The notes beneath the pieces were generated by a model. The model did no database searches, was not told the origin of the DNA, and saw only the letters and a list, made by a program, of their open reading frames with translations. Source: JAWLBM01 sp041687675 (GTDB lineage Bacteria; Pseudomonadota; Alphaproteobacteria; Rhizobiales; Pleomorphomonadaceae). From it: a stretch of 64,000 nucleotides of DNA. A program made the position numbers and the translations under genes. Location: NCBI GenBank assembly GCA_041687675.1, contig JAWLBM010000001.1, forward strand, positions 124,001-188,000, written 5' to 3'. Within the stretch, counting starts at the first letter, position 1, and each line of letters starts with the position of its first letter. Positions 52,104-61,985 of the stretch are shown in pieces.

Positions 52104-53315
52104 ATGGCGAACTGGGAGTACAAGGCCATCAACAACGCCGGCCGGATGCTCGCCGGACGGATGGACGCCGAGACGCGGTCGGAGGTCCTCGAGCACCTGG
52201 AGCGGGTCGGCTATACGCCGGTGTCCGTCGCCGAAACGACCGGGGCGCCGAAGCGCAGCTGGCGCGACCAGCTGACCCCGGAGCCCAGCCCGCAGCACAT
52301 CACCGGCTTCACCCTCGACCTCGCGATGCTGCTGAAGGGCGGTGTCACCCTCGACGAGGCGCTGCTGATCCTGTCGCAGATGGAGAGCCGGCGCTGGCTC
52401 GCCCGGCTGATCCGCACCCTCCACGTCGAGCTCTCCGGCGGCAAGAGCTTCAGCCAGGTGCTGGCGATGCACCCGACCCTGTTCCCGCCGATCTACGTCA
52501 AGATGATCGAGGTCGCCGAGGCGGCAGGCCGGCTCGAGGAGGCGCTGACCGGCGTCGCCCGCGAGCGGCAGCGGGTCGAGGCACTGCGGCGCAAGTTCCT
52601 GTCGGCCATGGCCTATCCGGCCTTCCTGATGCTGGCCGCCATCGGCGTGCTGTTCTTCGTCCTTTTGTTCATCGTGCCGCAGTTCGAGCAGGCGATCGGC
52701 AGCTTCCGCAACCGGCTCGACCCCTCCTCGCTCCGGGTGTTCGACCTTGCAGCCTGGCTGCGCGACAACCTCGGCCTCGTCGGCGGGGCCGCGGCGGGGA
52801 TCCTCGGGCTGGTGCTCGTGGCCGGCCGCCTCGGCCGCGGGCGCAACATCTGGGTCGGGCTCGGCTCGAGGATCCCGGGCCTGAGGACGGTGATCGCCTA
52901 CGACACCACGCTCACCTTCTGCCGCACCTTGTCGATCCTGGTCTCCAACGGGGTGGACATCTCCTCCGCCCTCAGGCTCATCCACGGCGTCCTCCGCGAC
53001 CCGGCGGCCCGGGACGGCATCGACGCGGTGATCGGCGAGGTGCGCCAGGGGCGGCGGCTCTCCGAGGCGCTGGCGCGCCATCCCTTCCTGCCCGGCCATG
53101 TGGTGCAGATGCTGCGGGTCGGCGAGGAGTCCGGCAACATCGCCGACAGTGCAGACCGTATAGGCATTTTTTACGAAACCAAGCTTGAGACGGCGCTCGG
53201 TCGCGTTACGGCCATCATCGGCCCTGTTATGATGATGGGCGTCAGCGTGCTGATCGCCTGGCTGATCATCTCGGTGATCTCGGCCCTCATGAGCGTCAAC
53301 GAGCTTCTCGTATAG
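52104..53315 (+). CDS. gspF: Type II secretion inner-membrane platform protein GspF
   Basis: A 403-residue polytopic platform protein with two T2SSF domains (about 70-190 and 270-395). Three membrane segments are seen: FLMLAAIGVLFFVLLFIVPQ, GGAAAGILGLVLVAGRLG and the C-terminal GPVMMMGVSVLIAWLIISVI. Family motifs include TLDLAMLLKGGVTLDEALL and FCRTLSILVSNGVDISSAL. ATG at 52104, 1 bp after the peptidase stop. gspG follows after 7 bp. Confidence 0.95.
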   Translation: MANWEYKAINNAGRMLAGRMDAETRSEVLEHLERVGYTPVSVAETTGAPKRSWRDQLTPEPSPQHITGFTLDLAMLLKGGVTLDEALLILSQMESRRWLARLIRTLHVELSGGKSFSQVLAMHPTLFPPIYVKMIEVAEAAGRLEEALTGVARERQRVEALRRKFLSAMAYPAFLMLAAIGVLFFVLLFIVPQFEQAIGSFRNRLDPSSLRVFDLAAWLRDNLGLVGGAAAGILGLVLVAGRLGRGRNIWVGLGSRIPGLRTVIAYDTTLTFCRTLSILVSNGVDISSALRLIHGVLRDPAARDGIDAVIGEVRQGRRLSEALARHPFLPGHVVQMLRVGEESGNIADSADRIGIFYETKLETALGRVTAIIGPVMMMGVSVLIAWLIISVISALMSVNELLV

Positions 53316-53322
53316 GACGGCG

Positions 53323-53772
53323 ATGGACAAACGACCCGCATTCCGCTCGAACGCCCGCCGCCGCGATCGCCGCGGCGGATTCACACTGGTCGAACTGCTC
53401 GTGGTGCTGGTGATCCTCAGCCTGGTGATGGGCCTCGTCGGCCCGCAGGTGCTGAGGTTCCTCTCCTCCTCGCAGTCGCGCGCGGCCAAGCTGCAGATCG
53501 AGAGCTTCGCCTCGGCGCTCGACCTCTACTATCTCGACAACGGCCGCTACCCGAGCACGCAGGAGGGCCTCGAGGCGCTGGTCCGGCGGCCGGGCGCCGC
53601 CGCCAACTGGAGCGGCCCCTACCTGCAGCAGCCGGACGTGCCGGTCGATCCCTGGGGCAACCCCTACGACTACCGGGTGCCGGGCAACCGGGCCCCCTAC
53701 ACGATCGTCTCGCTCGGCGCGGACGGTCAGCGAGGCGGTGCCGATGACGGGGCCGACATCTCCAACGAGTGA
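53323..53772 (+). CDS. gspG: Major pseudopilin GspG
   Basis: The main subunit of the T2SS pseudopilus: 149 residues. The prepilin cleavage site is RRGG|FTLVELLVVLVILSLV (cleavage after Gly19, Glu at +5). The mature domain has the GspG signature YYLDNGRYPSTQEGLEALV and the Ca-binding C-terminal loop WGNPYDYRVPG with SLGADGQRGGADDGADI. The ATG at 53323 is 7 bp after gspF. Its end overlaps the gspH start region. Confidence 0.97.
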   Translation: MDKRPAFRSNARRRDRRGGFTLVELLVVLVILSLVMGLVGPQVLRFLSSSQSRAAKLQIESFASALDLYYLDNGRYPSTQEGLEALVRRPGAAANWSGPYLQQPDVPVDPWGNPYDYRVPGNRAPYTIVSLGADGQRGGADDGADISNE

Positions 53773-54184
53773 GCGGCGCGACCGGAACGCCGGCTTCACG
53801 CTGGTCGAGGTGACGCTCGCCATGGCGATCATCGCCCTCGTGGCGGCCCTTGCCCTGCCCCGGGTCTGGCCCGGGCAGGGGGCGACCTCGATGCGTGCGA
53901 CGGCCTATTCCCTGGCGGCCTCGCTGAGGCAGGCCCGCAACACGGCGCTGGCGGGCGGTTCGGCGACGAGCGTCCCGGTGGACGGCAAGGCCCGCCGGGT
54001 CGGCGCGACGGAGATCCCGGAGGACCTCGAGATCCGCACGGCCGGCATCGACGGCGCGGTCCGCTTCGACCCCGACGGGCGCTCCAGCGGCGGGGCGATC
54101 GTGCTCAGCCGGGAGGGCGTCGCCTACACCATCCGCATCGATCCGCTGACCGCCGGCGTCCAGATCCTCACGGGTGCGCCATGA
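53744..54184 (+). CDS. gspH: Minor pseudopilin GspH
   Basis: A 146-residue minor pseudopilin with prepilin site NAG|FTLVEVTLAMAIIALVA and Glu at +5, then a beta-rich mature domain (VRFDPDGRSSGGAIVLS). The ATG at 53744 lies inside gspG (29-bp overlap). A GTG at 53738 is possible too. It ends overlapping gspI by 4 bp (ATGA). Confidence 0.9.
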   Translation: MTGPTSPTSERRDRNAGFTLVEVTLAMAIIALVAALALPRVWPGQGATSMRATAYSLAASLRQARNTALAGGSATSVPVDGKARRVGATEIPEDLEIRTAGIDGAVRFDPDGRSSGGAIVLSREGVAYTIRIDPLTAGVQILTGAP

Positions 54185-54597
54185 CCTGCCGGGGCGGCCG
54201 CCGCGACGGCTTCACCCTGTTCGAGGTGCTGGCCGCGCTGCTGATCCTGGCGGCGGCGAGCCTTGCCATCACCCGCGCCGTGGTGGTCGCGCGCGGCGGC
54301 ATCCTCGCCTCGGACGGCTACATCGGCGCGGAGGCGGTCGCCCGGACCCTGCTCGAGGGGCCGGTGCCGCTGGCGCTGCGCAGCCCGGGCCGGCTCTCCG
54401 GCACGCTGGAGGGGCACGCCTATGCGATGCAGTCCTCGCCGATCGAGATCCCGCTGCGCAAGCGCTCGCGGGAGGAGGGGCCGCGCCCCGAACCGGCCTT
54501 CGTGCCGCTCCGCATCGCCGTGGTCGTCTCGGCCGGCGCCCGGCGCGAGGTGCGCCTCGAGACGGTGCGGCTGGTGCCGCGGCAGGCATCGCCATGA
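54181..54597 (+). CDS. gspI: Minor pseudopilin GspI
   Basis: A 138-residue minor pseudopilin with prepilin site RRDG|FTLFEVLAALLILAAAS (Glu at +5). The short beta domain ends RREVRLETVRLVPRQ. It should start the tip complex with GspJ and GspK. ATG at 54181; stop overlaps gspJ (ATGA). Confidence 0.9.
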   Translation: MTCRGGRRDGFTLFEVLAALLILAAASLAITRAVVVARGGILASDGYIGAEAVARTLLEGPVPLALRSPGRLSGTLEGHAYAMQSSPIEIPLRKRSREEGPRPEPAFVPLRIAVVVSAGARREVRLETVRLVPRQASP

Positions 54598-55412
54598 GCC
54601 GCCGCCGCGATCCTCCGCGCGCCGGCTACGTCCTCATCGAGGCGCTGGCGACGCTCGCCCTCGGGGCGCTGGTGCTGACCGGGGCGGCGACGCTGGTCGC
54701 GGTGATGCTCCGCTCGGCCGACCGCACTGCGCTGGCGCTCGAGCAGATGGAGACCGGCGGGCGCGCGGTGGCCGCGCTGGAGCGCGATCTCGCCGCCGTC
54801 ACGCGGCTGAGCCGGCCCGGGCAGTCGGCCGAGACGATGGTGTTCCTGGGCGAGCCGGAGGCGCTGTCCTTCGTCATCGAGCGGACCGACCGGGACGGCT
54901 TCGCCGAGCCCGTCCTGGTGCGCTGGACCAGCGAGGAGACGACCGCCGGCCGCGGCCGGCTCATCCGCAGCGAGGCGCCGATCCTGCCCGGCGTCGCCGT
55001 GCCCGAGGAGCCGGGCGACCCGGTTTCCGTCGATACCGGCCGGGCGGTGGTGCGCTTTGCCTATTTCGCGCCGCAGCCGGACGGCTCGGGCGAGGTGCTG
55101 ATGGACACCTGGAACGACCCGGCCCGGATGCCGGCCGCGATCCGCATCGCCCGTTCCGCGCCCGGAAGCATCGAGGTCGAGACGTCCGTCCGGGTGCCGA
55201 TCCGCACGGATGCGGAGATCGCCTGCCTCGGCCTGCCCGGCTATTGCAGCCTCACCGGCAGCCGCAACGACGAACGCCGGGCGGCGCCGACCACCGCCAG
55301 CGGCGGCGCCGTCGAGCCGCCGGCAGATCCGGTGGATCCCGGCCGCCCGGGCCGGCCCGGTCGCCCGCGGCCGGGCGATCCCGACCCGCGCGACGGCGGA
55401 CGGGGGAACTGA
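54594..55412 (+). CDS. gspJ: Minor pseudopilin GspJ with Pro/Arg/Asp-rich tail
   Basis: A 272-residue minor pseudopilin. The prepilin site is PRAG|YVLIEALATLALGALV with Glu at +5, although Tyr replaces the usual Phe at +1. The mature beta domain spans about 35-215. The last about 45 residues are a low-complexity Pro/Gly/Arg/Asp tail (PGRPGRPGRPRPGDPDPRDG), not typical of GspJ. It overlaps gspI at its start and gspK by one base at its end. Confidence 0.87.
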   Translation: MSRRRDPPRAGYVLIEALATLALGALVLTGAATLVAVMLRSADRTALALEQMETGGRAVAALERDLAAVTRLSRPGQSAETMVFLGEPEALSFVIERTDRDGFAEPVLVRWTSEETTAGRGRLIRSEAPILPGVAVPEEPGDPVSVDTGRAVVRFAYFAPQPDGSGEVLMDTWNDPARMPAAIRIARSAPGSIEVETSVRVPIRTDAEIACLGLPGYCSLTGSRNDERRAAPTTASGGAVEPPADPVDPGRPGRPGRPRPGDPDPRDGGRGN

Positions 55413-56320
55413 TGCCGCCCGCCGCCCGCCCCCGCCGCGCCGGCTTCGTGCTGGTCGCCATGATGGCGATCACCGCGCTGCTCGCCGCTCTGGTGGCCGC
55501 CGTGTCGACGGTGTCCCGGTCCGGGCTGGAGACGGTGCGGATGGAGGTCGACGACCTCGTCGGCGACGCCCTGCTCCGCGCCGGGCTGGAGGTGGCGGCC
55601 TGGCAGCTCGTCACCCTCGCCGAGCCGCCGCGCTTCGTCGACGGCCAGCTGATCCGCCTCGACAGCGGCAGCGTGACGGTGTTCGTGCTGCCGACCGGCG
55701 GCTGGATCGACCTCAACACCAGCGACCCGGCGCTGCTTCAGGCCGCCTGGAAGGCCGGCGGGCTGAAGCAGATGCGCGAGCGCGACTTCGCCGACCGGGT
55801 GGTGGACTGGCGCGACCGCGACCAGGAGAAGCTGCCGCGCGGGGCCGAGGCGGAGGACTACGCCGAGGCGGGCCTGCCCTTCGCCCCGGCCAACGACGCC
55901 TTCCGCCGGGTCGACGACCTGCGATGGGTGCTGGGCATCCGCCCGGCGGACATCGAGCGGCTCGGCCGCTTCTTCACCGTCACCAACGTGAAGGGCACGA
56001 TCAACCTCTTCGAGGCGCCGCGCGAGGTGCTCGAACTGCTGCCCGGCTTCGACCGGCGGGTGGTGGACCGGGTGATGCGGCTCAGGGCCAAGCGCGAGGA
56101 GGAGACGGTTCCGCGCCTGCTCGCGGCGGTGCCAGAGGCGGCCCGGCCCTTCGTCAACGCGGACCTCGGGGCGGACCGGATCGTGCGGTTGCGGCTGGAG
56201 GCCCGGCCGAACCGCGGCGCCATGCGCACAATCGAGGCGCTGATCATCCCCGATCCGCTCGGCCGCGAGGCCTATCGCGTGGTGGAATGGTCGGAAGAGA
56301 CCGGCGCATCGCCGCCCTGA
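55412..56320 (+). CDS. gspK: Minor pseudopilin GspK
   Basis: A 302-residue large tip pseudopilin. The prepilin site is RRAG|FVLVAMMAITALLAA. It lacks Glu at +5, as GspK proteins usually do. The body shows LDLNTSDPALLQAA-type SAM-like content (WIDLNTSDPALL), VVDWRDRDQEKLPRGAE, NDAFRRVDDLRWVLGI and INLFEAPREVLELLPGF. Last gene of the rightward T2SS series; the next gene is convergent. Confidence 0.93.
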   Translation: MPPAARPRRAGFVLVAMMAITALLAALVAAVSTVSRSGLETVRMEVDDLVGDALLRAGLEVAAWQLVTLAEPPRFVDGQLIRLDSGSVTVFVLPTGGWIDLNTSDPALLQAAWKAGGLKQMRERDFADRVVDWRDRDQEKLPRGAEAEDYAEAGLPFAPANDAFRRVDDLRWVLGIRPADIERLGRFFTVTNVKGTINLFEAPREVLELLPGFDRRVVDRVMRLRAKREEETVPRLLAAVPEAARPFVNADLGADRIVRLRLEARPNRGAMRTIEALIIPDPLGREAYRVVEWSEETGASPP

Positions 56321-56377
56321 GGCCCCTCGCCCGGGCGCCCGGGCAGTGTCGCCCGGCCGTGCAGCCGTCTCCGGGCG

Positions 56378-56656
56378 TCAGGCCGCCGTCGGCGGCATTT
56401 CCCTCAGCCGCGCCTCGACGCGCAGGATGCGGCGGACGAGCGCCCAGGCGACGTAGAGCCCCGGCAGTCCCATGATGGCGACCAGCACCAGCGTCGCGGT
56501 CTCGCCGAGGCCGAGCATGCTGCCGACCGCCCAGGCCAGCGCGAACACCGCCCCGAGCATCTCGGTCACGATCAGCAGCATCGCCCCGATCGCCGACATC
56601 AGCGCGTCGAAGGGGGAGAGGGGCTTGTCGTCCGTCGGAAAGCTGGGGCCGGCCAT
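56378..56656 (-). CDS. Small two-helix membrane protein, unknown function
   Basis: A 92-residue protein starting MAGPSFPTDDKPLSPFDAL, with two predicted membrane segments (about 22-48 and 55-75) joined by a tight GLGETA turn, and a basic end (RRILRVEARLREM). Not recognised. It is leftward, convergent with gspK and divergent from the crotonase-fold gene. The possible -35 TTGACA about 60 bp upstream of its start is unsupported by a clear -10. Confidence 0.65.
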   Translation of the reverse strand: MAGPSFPTDDKPLSPFDALMSAIGAMLLIVTEMLGAVFALAWAVGSMLGLGETATLVLVAIMGLPGLYVAWALVRRILRVEARLREMPPTAA

Positions 56657-56801
56657 CTCGTCTCGTCCTGTTGGTCTGCCGGCGCATCAAGTCCGGACCG
56701 CCGGCCCGTGTCAAGCGCGGCGACGCCGCGGCGACGTTTGCTTGACCTCTTGCCGCTATCCTCCTCCCAACGGCTGCGAGCACCCGGCGGAGGAGACATC
56801 C

Positions 56802-57518
56802 TTGAGCGTCCTGAGCGAGACCCGCGGCGGCGTCTGCCGCCTCACCATCGACCTTCCGGCCGGCCTCCACGGCGAGGACTTCGAGGCGGCCCTCGCCGGC
56901 TCCTTCGAGGCGGCCCTGGCGGACCCCGCGGCGCGGGCGATCGTGCTGGCCGGCGCGGACCGCTGCTTCGTCGCCGGACCGGATGCGGATCTCGTGGCAA
57001 GGGAGGCCGCCTTCGGCCCGGCCGAGGCGGAGGCGGCGCTGCGCCGGCGGCTGGCGCTGCTCGGGCGGGTGGATGCGTCCCCGAAGCCGGTCCTCGTCCG
57101 CATCGACGGCCTGGCGAGCGGCCTCGGCCTCGGCCTCGCGCTCGCCGCCGACGTGGCGGTCGCGTCCGAGGAGGCCGAGTTCGCGGCCCCGGAGACGCGG
57201 GCCGGCCTGCTGCCCGCCGCGCTGGCGCCGCTTCTCGTGCGGACGGTCGGCCCCCGCCAGGCGCTGCGGCTGGTGCTCACCGGCGAGCGCATCCGCGGCG
57301 CGGAGGCCCGGGCGATCGGCCTCGTCCACGAGGTGGCGCCGCGGGTGCACCTGGCCCAGGCGGCGGACCGGGCGCTGGTCGGACTGATCAAGGGCGATCC
57401 GGCCGCCCTGTCGGCGGCGAAGCGGCTGATCGCCGGCCTTGCCGCGGCGCCCGGGGCGGAGGCGCTGGAGACGGCGGTGCGCCTCGGCGTCGTGCCGGCC
57501 ACCGACTGGGTGGCCTGA
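56802..57518 (+). CDS. Enoyl-CoA hydratase/isomerase (crotonase) family protein, divergent
   Basis: A 238-residue crotonase-fold protein. Recognisable parts are IVLAGADRCFVAGPDADLV (first oxyanion-hole region), KPVLVRIDGLASGLGLGLAL and AEFAAPETRAGLLPAAL (catalytic-type Glu). The usual Gly-Gly oxyanion segment after the Pro (GAGG in hydratases) reads AALAPLLVRTVG, so activity as a standard hydratase is doubtful. The TTG at 56802 follows GGAGGAG. It is a single gene ending at a hairpin shared with the convergent pnp gene. Confidence 0.82.
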   Translation: MSVLSETRGGVCRLTIDLPAGLHGEDFEAALAGSFEAALADPAARAIVLAGADRCFVAGPDADLVAREAAFGPAEAEAALRRRLALLGRVDASPKPVLVRIDGLASGLGLGLALAADVAVASEEAEFAAPETRAGLLPAALAPLLVRTVGPRQALRLVLTGERIRGAEARAIGLVHEVAPRVHLAQAADRALVGLIKGDPAALSAAKRLIAGLAAAPGAEALETAVRLGVVPATDWVA

Positions 57519-57552
57519 CCGGCCCGCCATCCCGCCTGCCGCCCGGACGTGC

Positions 57553-57590
57553 AAAGGCCGGCGCCCACGGGGAGCGCCGGCCCTGTTGTC
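57553..57590. terminator. Hairpin terminator between convergent crotonase-family gene and pnp
   Basis: GGCCGGCGC (57556-57564) and GCGCCGGCC (57574-57582) form a perfect 9-bp stem. The leftward side ends in TTTGC, the rightward side in CTGTTGTCT. It probably ends both transcripts. Confidence 0.75.
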
Positions 57591-57607
57591 TGGAGAGGGG
57601 AGACGGA

Positions 57608-59740
<2,133 letters not shown>

Positions 59741-60041
59741 GTCTGTCGTCCTGTTCCTTCGGTTCGCAGCCGGAGCGTGCAGACCACGGGCAAGACGGCG
59801 GGACGCTTCCCTCGGGAAGCGCCCTGCGATCCTGCCCCATGGCCGGTCTCGCTCCGGCTCGAGCGGCCCGACGCCGACGTTCGGCGACGGTTCCGCCGTC
59901 CGGGATCCGCCTCGGCGGCTCCCGCAGGCCGCAGCCGCCCGGCCTCGGCCGGTCGTCCGCGGGCCGGCCCCGCGCGAGTGGCGCGTGCCGGCGTGCCGTG
60001 CACATAACACGTTTGACCGGGCGGCGGCACGCCCACCGATC

Positions 60042-60069
60042 AAAAAAACGAGGGGCGCCGGAACCCTCG
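60042..60069 (-). terminator. Intrinsic terminator of rpsO
   Basis: On the minus strand CGAGGG and CCCTCG form the stem, around a GC loop, followed by TTTTTTT. This is the clearest rho-independent terminator in the window and separates rpsO from pnp. Confidence 0.85.
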
Positions 60070-60106
60070 CCCCGGCACCCCGAAATCCGTGGCGCTGGCC
60101 GGCGCC

Positions 60107-60156
60107 AGAGCGATTTTCGATCAGCTGGAAACACCTGATCGAAGAGAAATCGCTCC
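60107..60156. repeat. Imperfect palindrome 1 (GAGCGATTT type)
   Basis: GAGCGATTT (60108-60116) plus CGATCAG match in reverse GAAATCGCTC and CTGATCG at 60136-60155. This sequence type (AGAGCGATTT..GATCAG..CTGATCG..AAATCGCTC) is familiar as a dispersed element in Hyphomicrobiales intergenic DNA. Confidence 0.7.
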
Positions 60157-60168
60157 AGGTTCAAACTT

Positions 60169-60217
60169 GAGCATAGTCCTGTCGTTCAGATCGGTCCGAT
60201 CAGAACGGAATATGCTC
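60169..60217. repeat. Imperfect palindrome 2, abutting the rpsO stop
   Basis: Outer arms GAGCATA (60169-60175) and TATGCTC (60211-60217) enclose a second dyad, GTTCAGATCGG/CCGATCAGAAC. The right arm shares one base with the rpsO stop codon. It could form a 3' mRNA-protecting hairpin for rpsO. Confidence 0.7.
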
Positions 60218-60486
60218 TAGCGACGCAGGCCGAGGCGGCCGATCAGCGAGGTGTAGCGCCCCTCGTCGGTCTTGCGCAGGTAGTCGAGCAGCTGGCGACG
60301 GTGGCTGACCATCTTCAGCAGGCCGCGGCGGGAATGGTTGTCCTTGCCGTGGGCCTTGAAGTGCTCGGTGAGGTTGGCGATGCGCTCGGTGAGGATCGCG
60401 ACCTGCACCTCCGGCGAGCCGGTGTCGCCGTCCTGGGCGCCATAGTCCTTGATGAGCGCGGCCTTGCGCTCGGTGGTGATCGACAT
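60217..60486 (-). CDS. rpsO: 30S ribosomal protein S15
   Basis: An 89-residue primary 16S rRNA-binding protein. The whole S15 pattern is present: MSITTERKAALIKDYG, DTGSPEVQVAILTERI, TEHFKAHGKDNHSRRGLL and SHRRQLLDYLRKTDEGRY. ATG at 60486. It lies 58 bp behind truB in the classical infB-rbfA-truB-rpsO-pnp order. Confidence 0.98.
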   Translation of the reverse strand: MSITTERKAALIKDYGAQDGDTGSPEVQVAILTERIANLTEHFKAHGKDNHSRRGLLKMVSHRRQLLDYLRKTDEGRYTSLIGRLGLRR

Positions 60487-60544
60487 CGGGCTGTCCTTCG
60501 TCAGTTGCCGCGGGGGCGCCGCGGTGGGATCGGAGCCGCGGATC

Positions 60545-61474
60545 TCACTCCGCGGCGAGGTTGAAGACGCGGCGGGGATGGACCTCTCCCCCCTCCACCT
60601 CGCACAGCGCCACGAGACGACCGCGGGTCGTCGCATAGGCCGGGCCGTGGAAGATGGGAGCATCCCGTCCGCGCAGCATGACCGACTGGCCGGAGCGCAG
60701 GCGGTTCGCCTCCGCCTCCGTCAAGGCCAGGGCCGGGATGTCGTCCAGCGCGGTCTCGACGGGTCGAAGGCAGGCGGCGAGGTCGCCCTCGCCGGCGTCC
60801 TTATGCGCCAACTCGTCCAGCATTTCCAGCGGAATCATGTCCTGTTCGCCGAACGGGCCGACGGCGAGCCGGCGAAGTTCCACCACATGGCCGCGGCTGC
60901 CGAGCCGGCGGGCGATGTCGCGGGCGAGCGCGCGGACATAGGTGCCCTTGCCGCACTCGGTCTCGAACACGGCGGTGTCGGCGTCCGGGGCCTCGACGAG
61001 GTCGATCCGGTGGATGGTGACCGGGCGGGGCTCCAGCACCACCTCCTCGCCGGCGCGGGCGAGGTCGTAGGCCCGCTCGCCGGCAATCTTGATCGCCGAG
61101 AAGGCGGGCGGCACCTGGGTGATGTCGCCCTCGAACTCGCCCAGCACCGCGTCGACCTCGTCGGGCGAGGGGCGGACGTCGGAGGTGGCGACCACCTCGC
61201 CCTCGGTGTCGTCGGTGTTGGTCTCCGCTCCCCAGCGGACGGCGAAGCGGTAGACCTTGCGGCCGTCCTGGACGAAGGGCACGGTCTTGGTCGCCTCGCC
61301 GAGGGCGATCGGCAGCATGCCGGAGGCGAGCGGGTCGAGGGTGCCGGCGTGGCCGGCCTTGGAGGTGCCGTAGAGCCGCTTCACCGCGCCGACGGCCTGG
61401 GTGGAGGTGATCCCCACCGGCTTGTCGAGCAGGATCCAGCCGTGGACGGTGTTGGGTCGTCTGCCTCGGGCCAT
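60545..61474 (-). CDS. truB: tRNA pseudouridine(55) synthase
   Basis: Makes pseudouridine 55 in the T loop of tRNAs. It has 309 residues. The catalytic Asp lies in GHAGTLDPLASGMLPIALG (about residue 48). N-terminal HGWILLDKPVGITSTQAV and GTYVRALARDIARRLG are typical. A C-terminal PUA-like segment (QSVMLRGRD..VALCEVEGGEVHPRRVF) ends the protein. ATG at 61474, 9 bp behind rbfA. Confidence 0.97.
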   Translation of the reverse strand: MARGRRPNTVHGWILLDKPVGITSTQAVGAVKRLYGTSKAGHAGTLDPLASGMLPIALGEATKTVPFVQDGRKVYRFAVRWGAETNTDDTEGEVVATSDVRPSPDEVDAVLGEFEGDITQVPPAFSAIKIAGERAYDLARAGEEVVLEPRPVTIHRIDLVEAPDADTAVFETECGKGTYVRALARDIARRLGSRGHVVELRRLAVGPFGEQDMIPLEMLDELAHKDAGEGDLAACLRPVETALDDIPALALTEAEANRLRSGQSVMLRGRDAPIFHGPAYATTRGRLVALCEVEGGEVHPRRVFNLAAE

Positions 61475-61483
61475 CTCGGATCT

Positions 61484-61912
61484 TCAGTCGCGGTCTTCGT
61501 CGGCGTCGGGGGACTCGCCGAGGTCCTGGGCGACCTCCGGCGAGCGCAGCAGGCTGTCGATCCTGGCGCTCTCCTCGAAGCGGTCGTCGAAGCGGAAGAC
61601 GAGGTCGGGGGCGAACTTGAGGTTCACCTTGTGGGCGACCTGGCCGCGGATCCAGCGCTTGTTGCGATCGAGCGCCTTCACCGCCGCCTTGGCGTCGCCG
61701 CCGCCGAGCGGGGTGACGAACACCGTGGCGTTCTTGAGGTCCGGGCTCATCCGCACCTCCGGCACGGTGATCATCAACGAGTTGACCTCGGGGTCCATGA
61801 TCTCGCCGCGGGCGAGCAGCTCGGCCACTGCATGGCGCACCAGCTCGCCGACGCGGAGCTGGCGCTGCGACGGCGCGCGGGGGCCGCCCTTGTCGGCGTG
61901 CCTGGGGGTCAT
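61484..61912 (-). CDS. rbfA: 30S ribosome-binding factor RbfA
   Basis: A late 30S assembly factor of 142 residues, with the KH-like fold: SQRQLRVGELVRHAVAELLA, MITVPEVRMSPDLKNATVFV and KRWIRGQVAHKVNLKFAPDL with the conserved FRFDDRFEESARID end. The acidic C-terminus (ESPDADEDRD) is typical. ATG 61912 is preferred over an upstream TTG at 61933. It sits between infB (hairpin in the gap) and truB. Confidence 0.95.
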   Translation of the reverse strand: MTPRHADKGGPRAPSQRQLRVGELVRHAVAELLARGEIMDPEVNSLMITVPEVRMSPDLKNATVFVTPLGGGDAKAAVKALDRNKRWIRGQVAHKVNLKFAPDLVFRFDDRFEESARIDSLLRSPEVAQDLGESPDADEDRD

Positions 61913-61939
61913 GGGCAAGCGCTCCTGTTCCAAAGAAAC

Positions 61940-61963
61940 GGGCCGGCGGTCGCCCGCCGGCCC
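61940..61963 (-). terminator. Strong hairpin between infB and rbfA
   Basis: GGGCCGGCGG (61940-61949) and CCGCCGGCCC (61954-61963) form a perfect 10-bp stem with a 4-base loop. No T-run follows on the minus strand (CGTTTCTTTGG comes next). It may act as a partial terminator or as an RNase-blocking structure inside the operon. Confidence 0.7.
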
Positions 61964-61985
61964 GGTGCTGCGGTGCTCTGCGCCG

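Larger units (their letters stand above)
59741..60216. other. rpsO-pnp intergenic region: terminator, two palindromes and long pnp leader
   Basis: This 476-bp region, read leftward, holds in order two palindromic elements right after rpsO (60107-60217), the rpsO terminator with a T7 run (60042-60069), and about 300 bp of very GC-rich leader before pnp that can form several hairpins. I see no gene in it and cannot place a pnp promoter with confidence. Confidence 0.6.
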
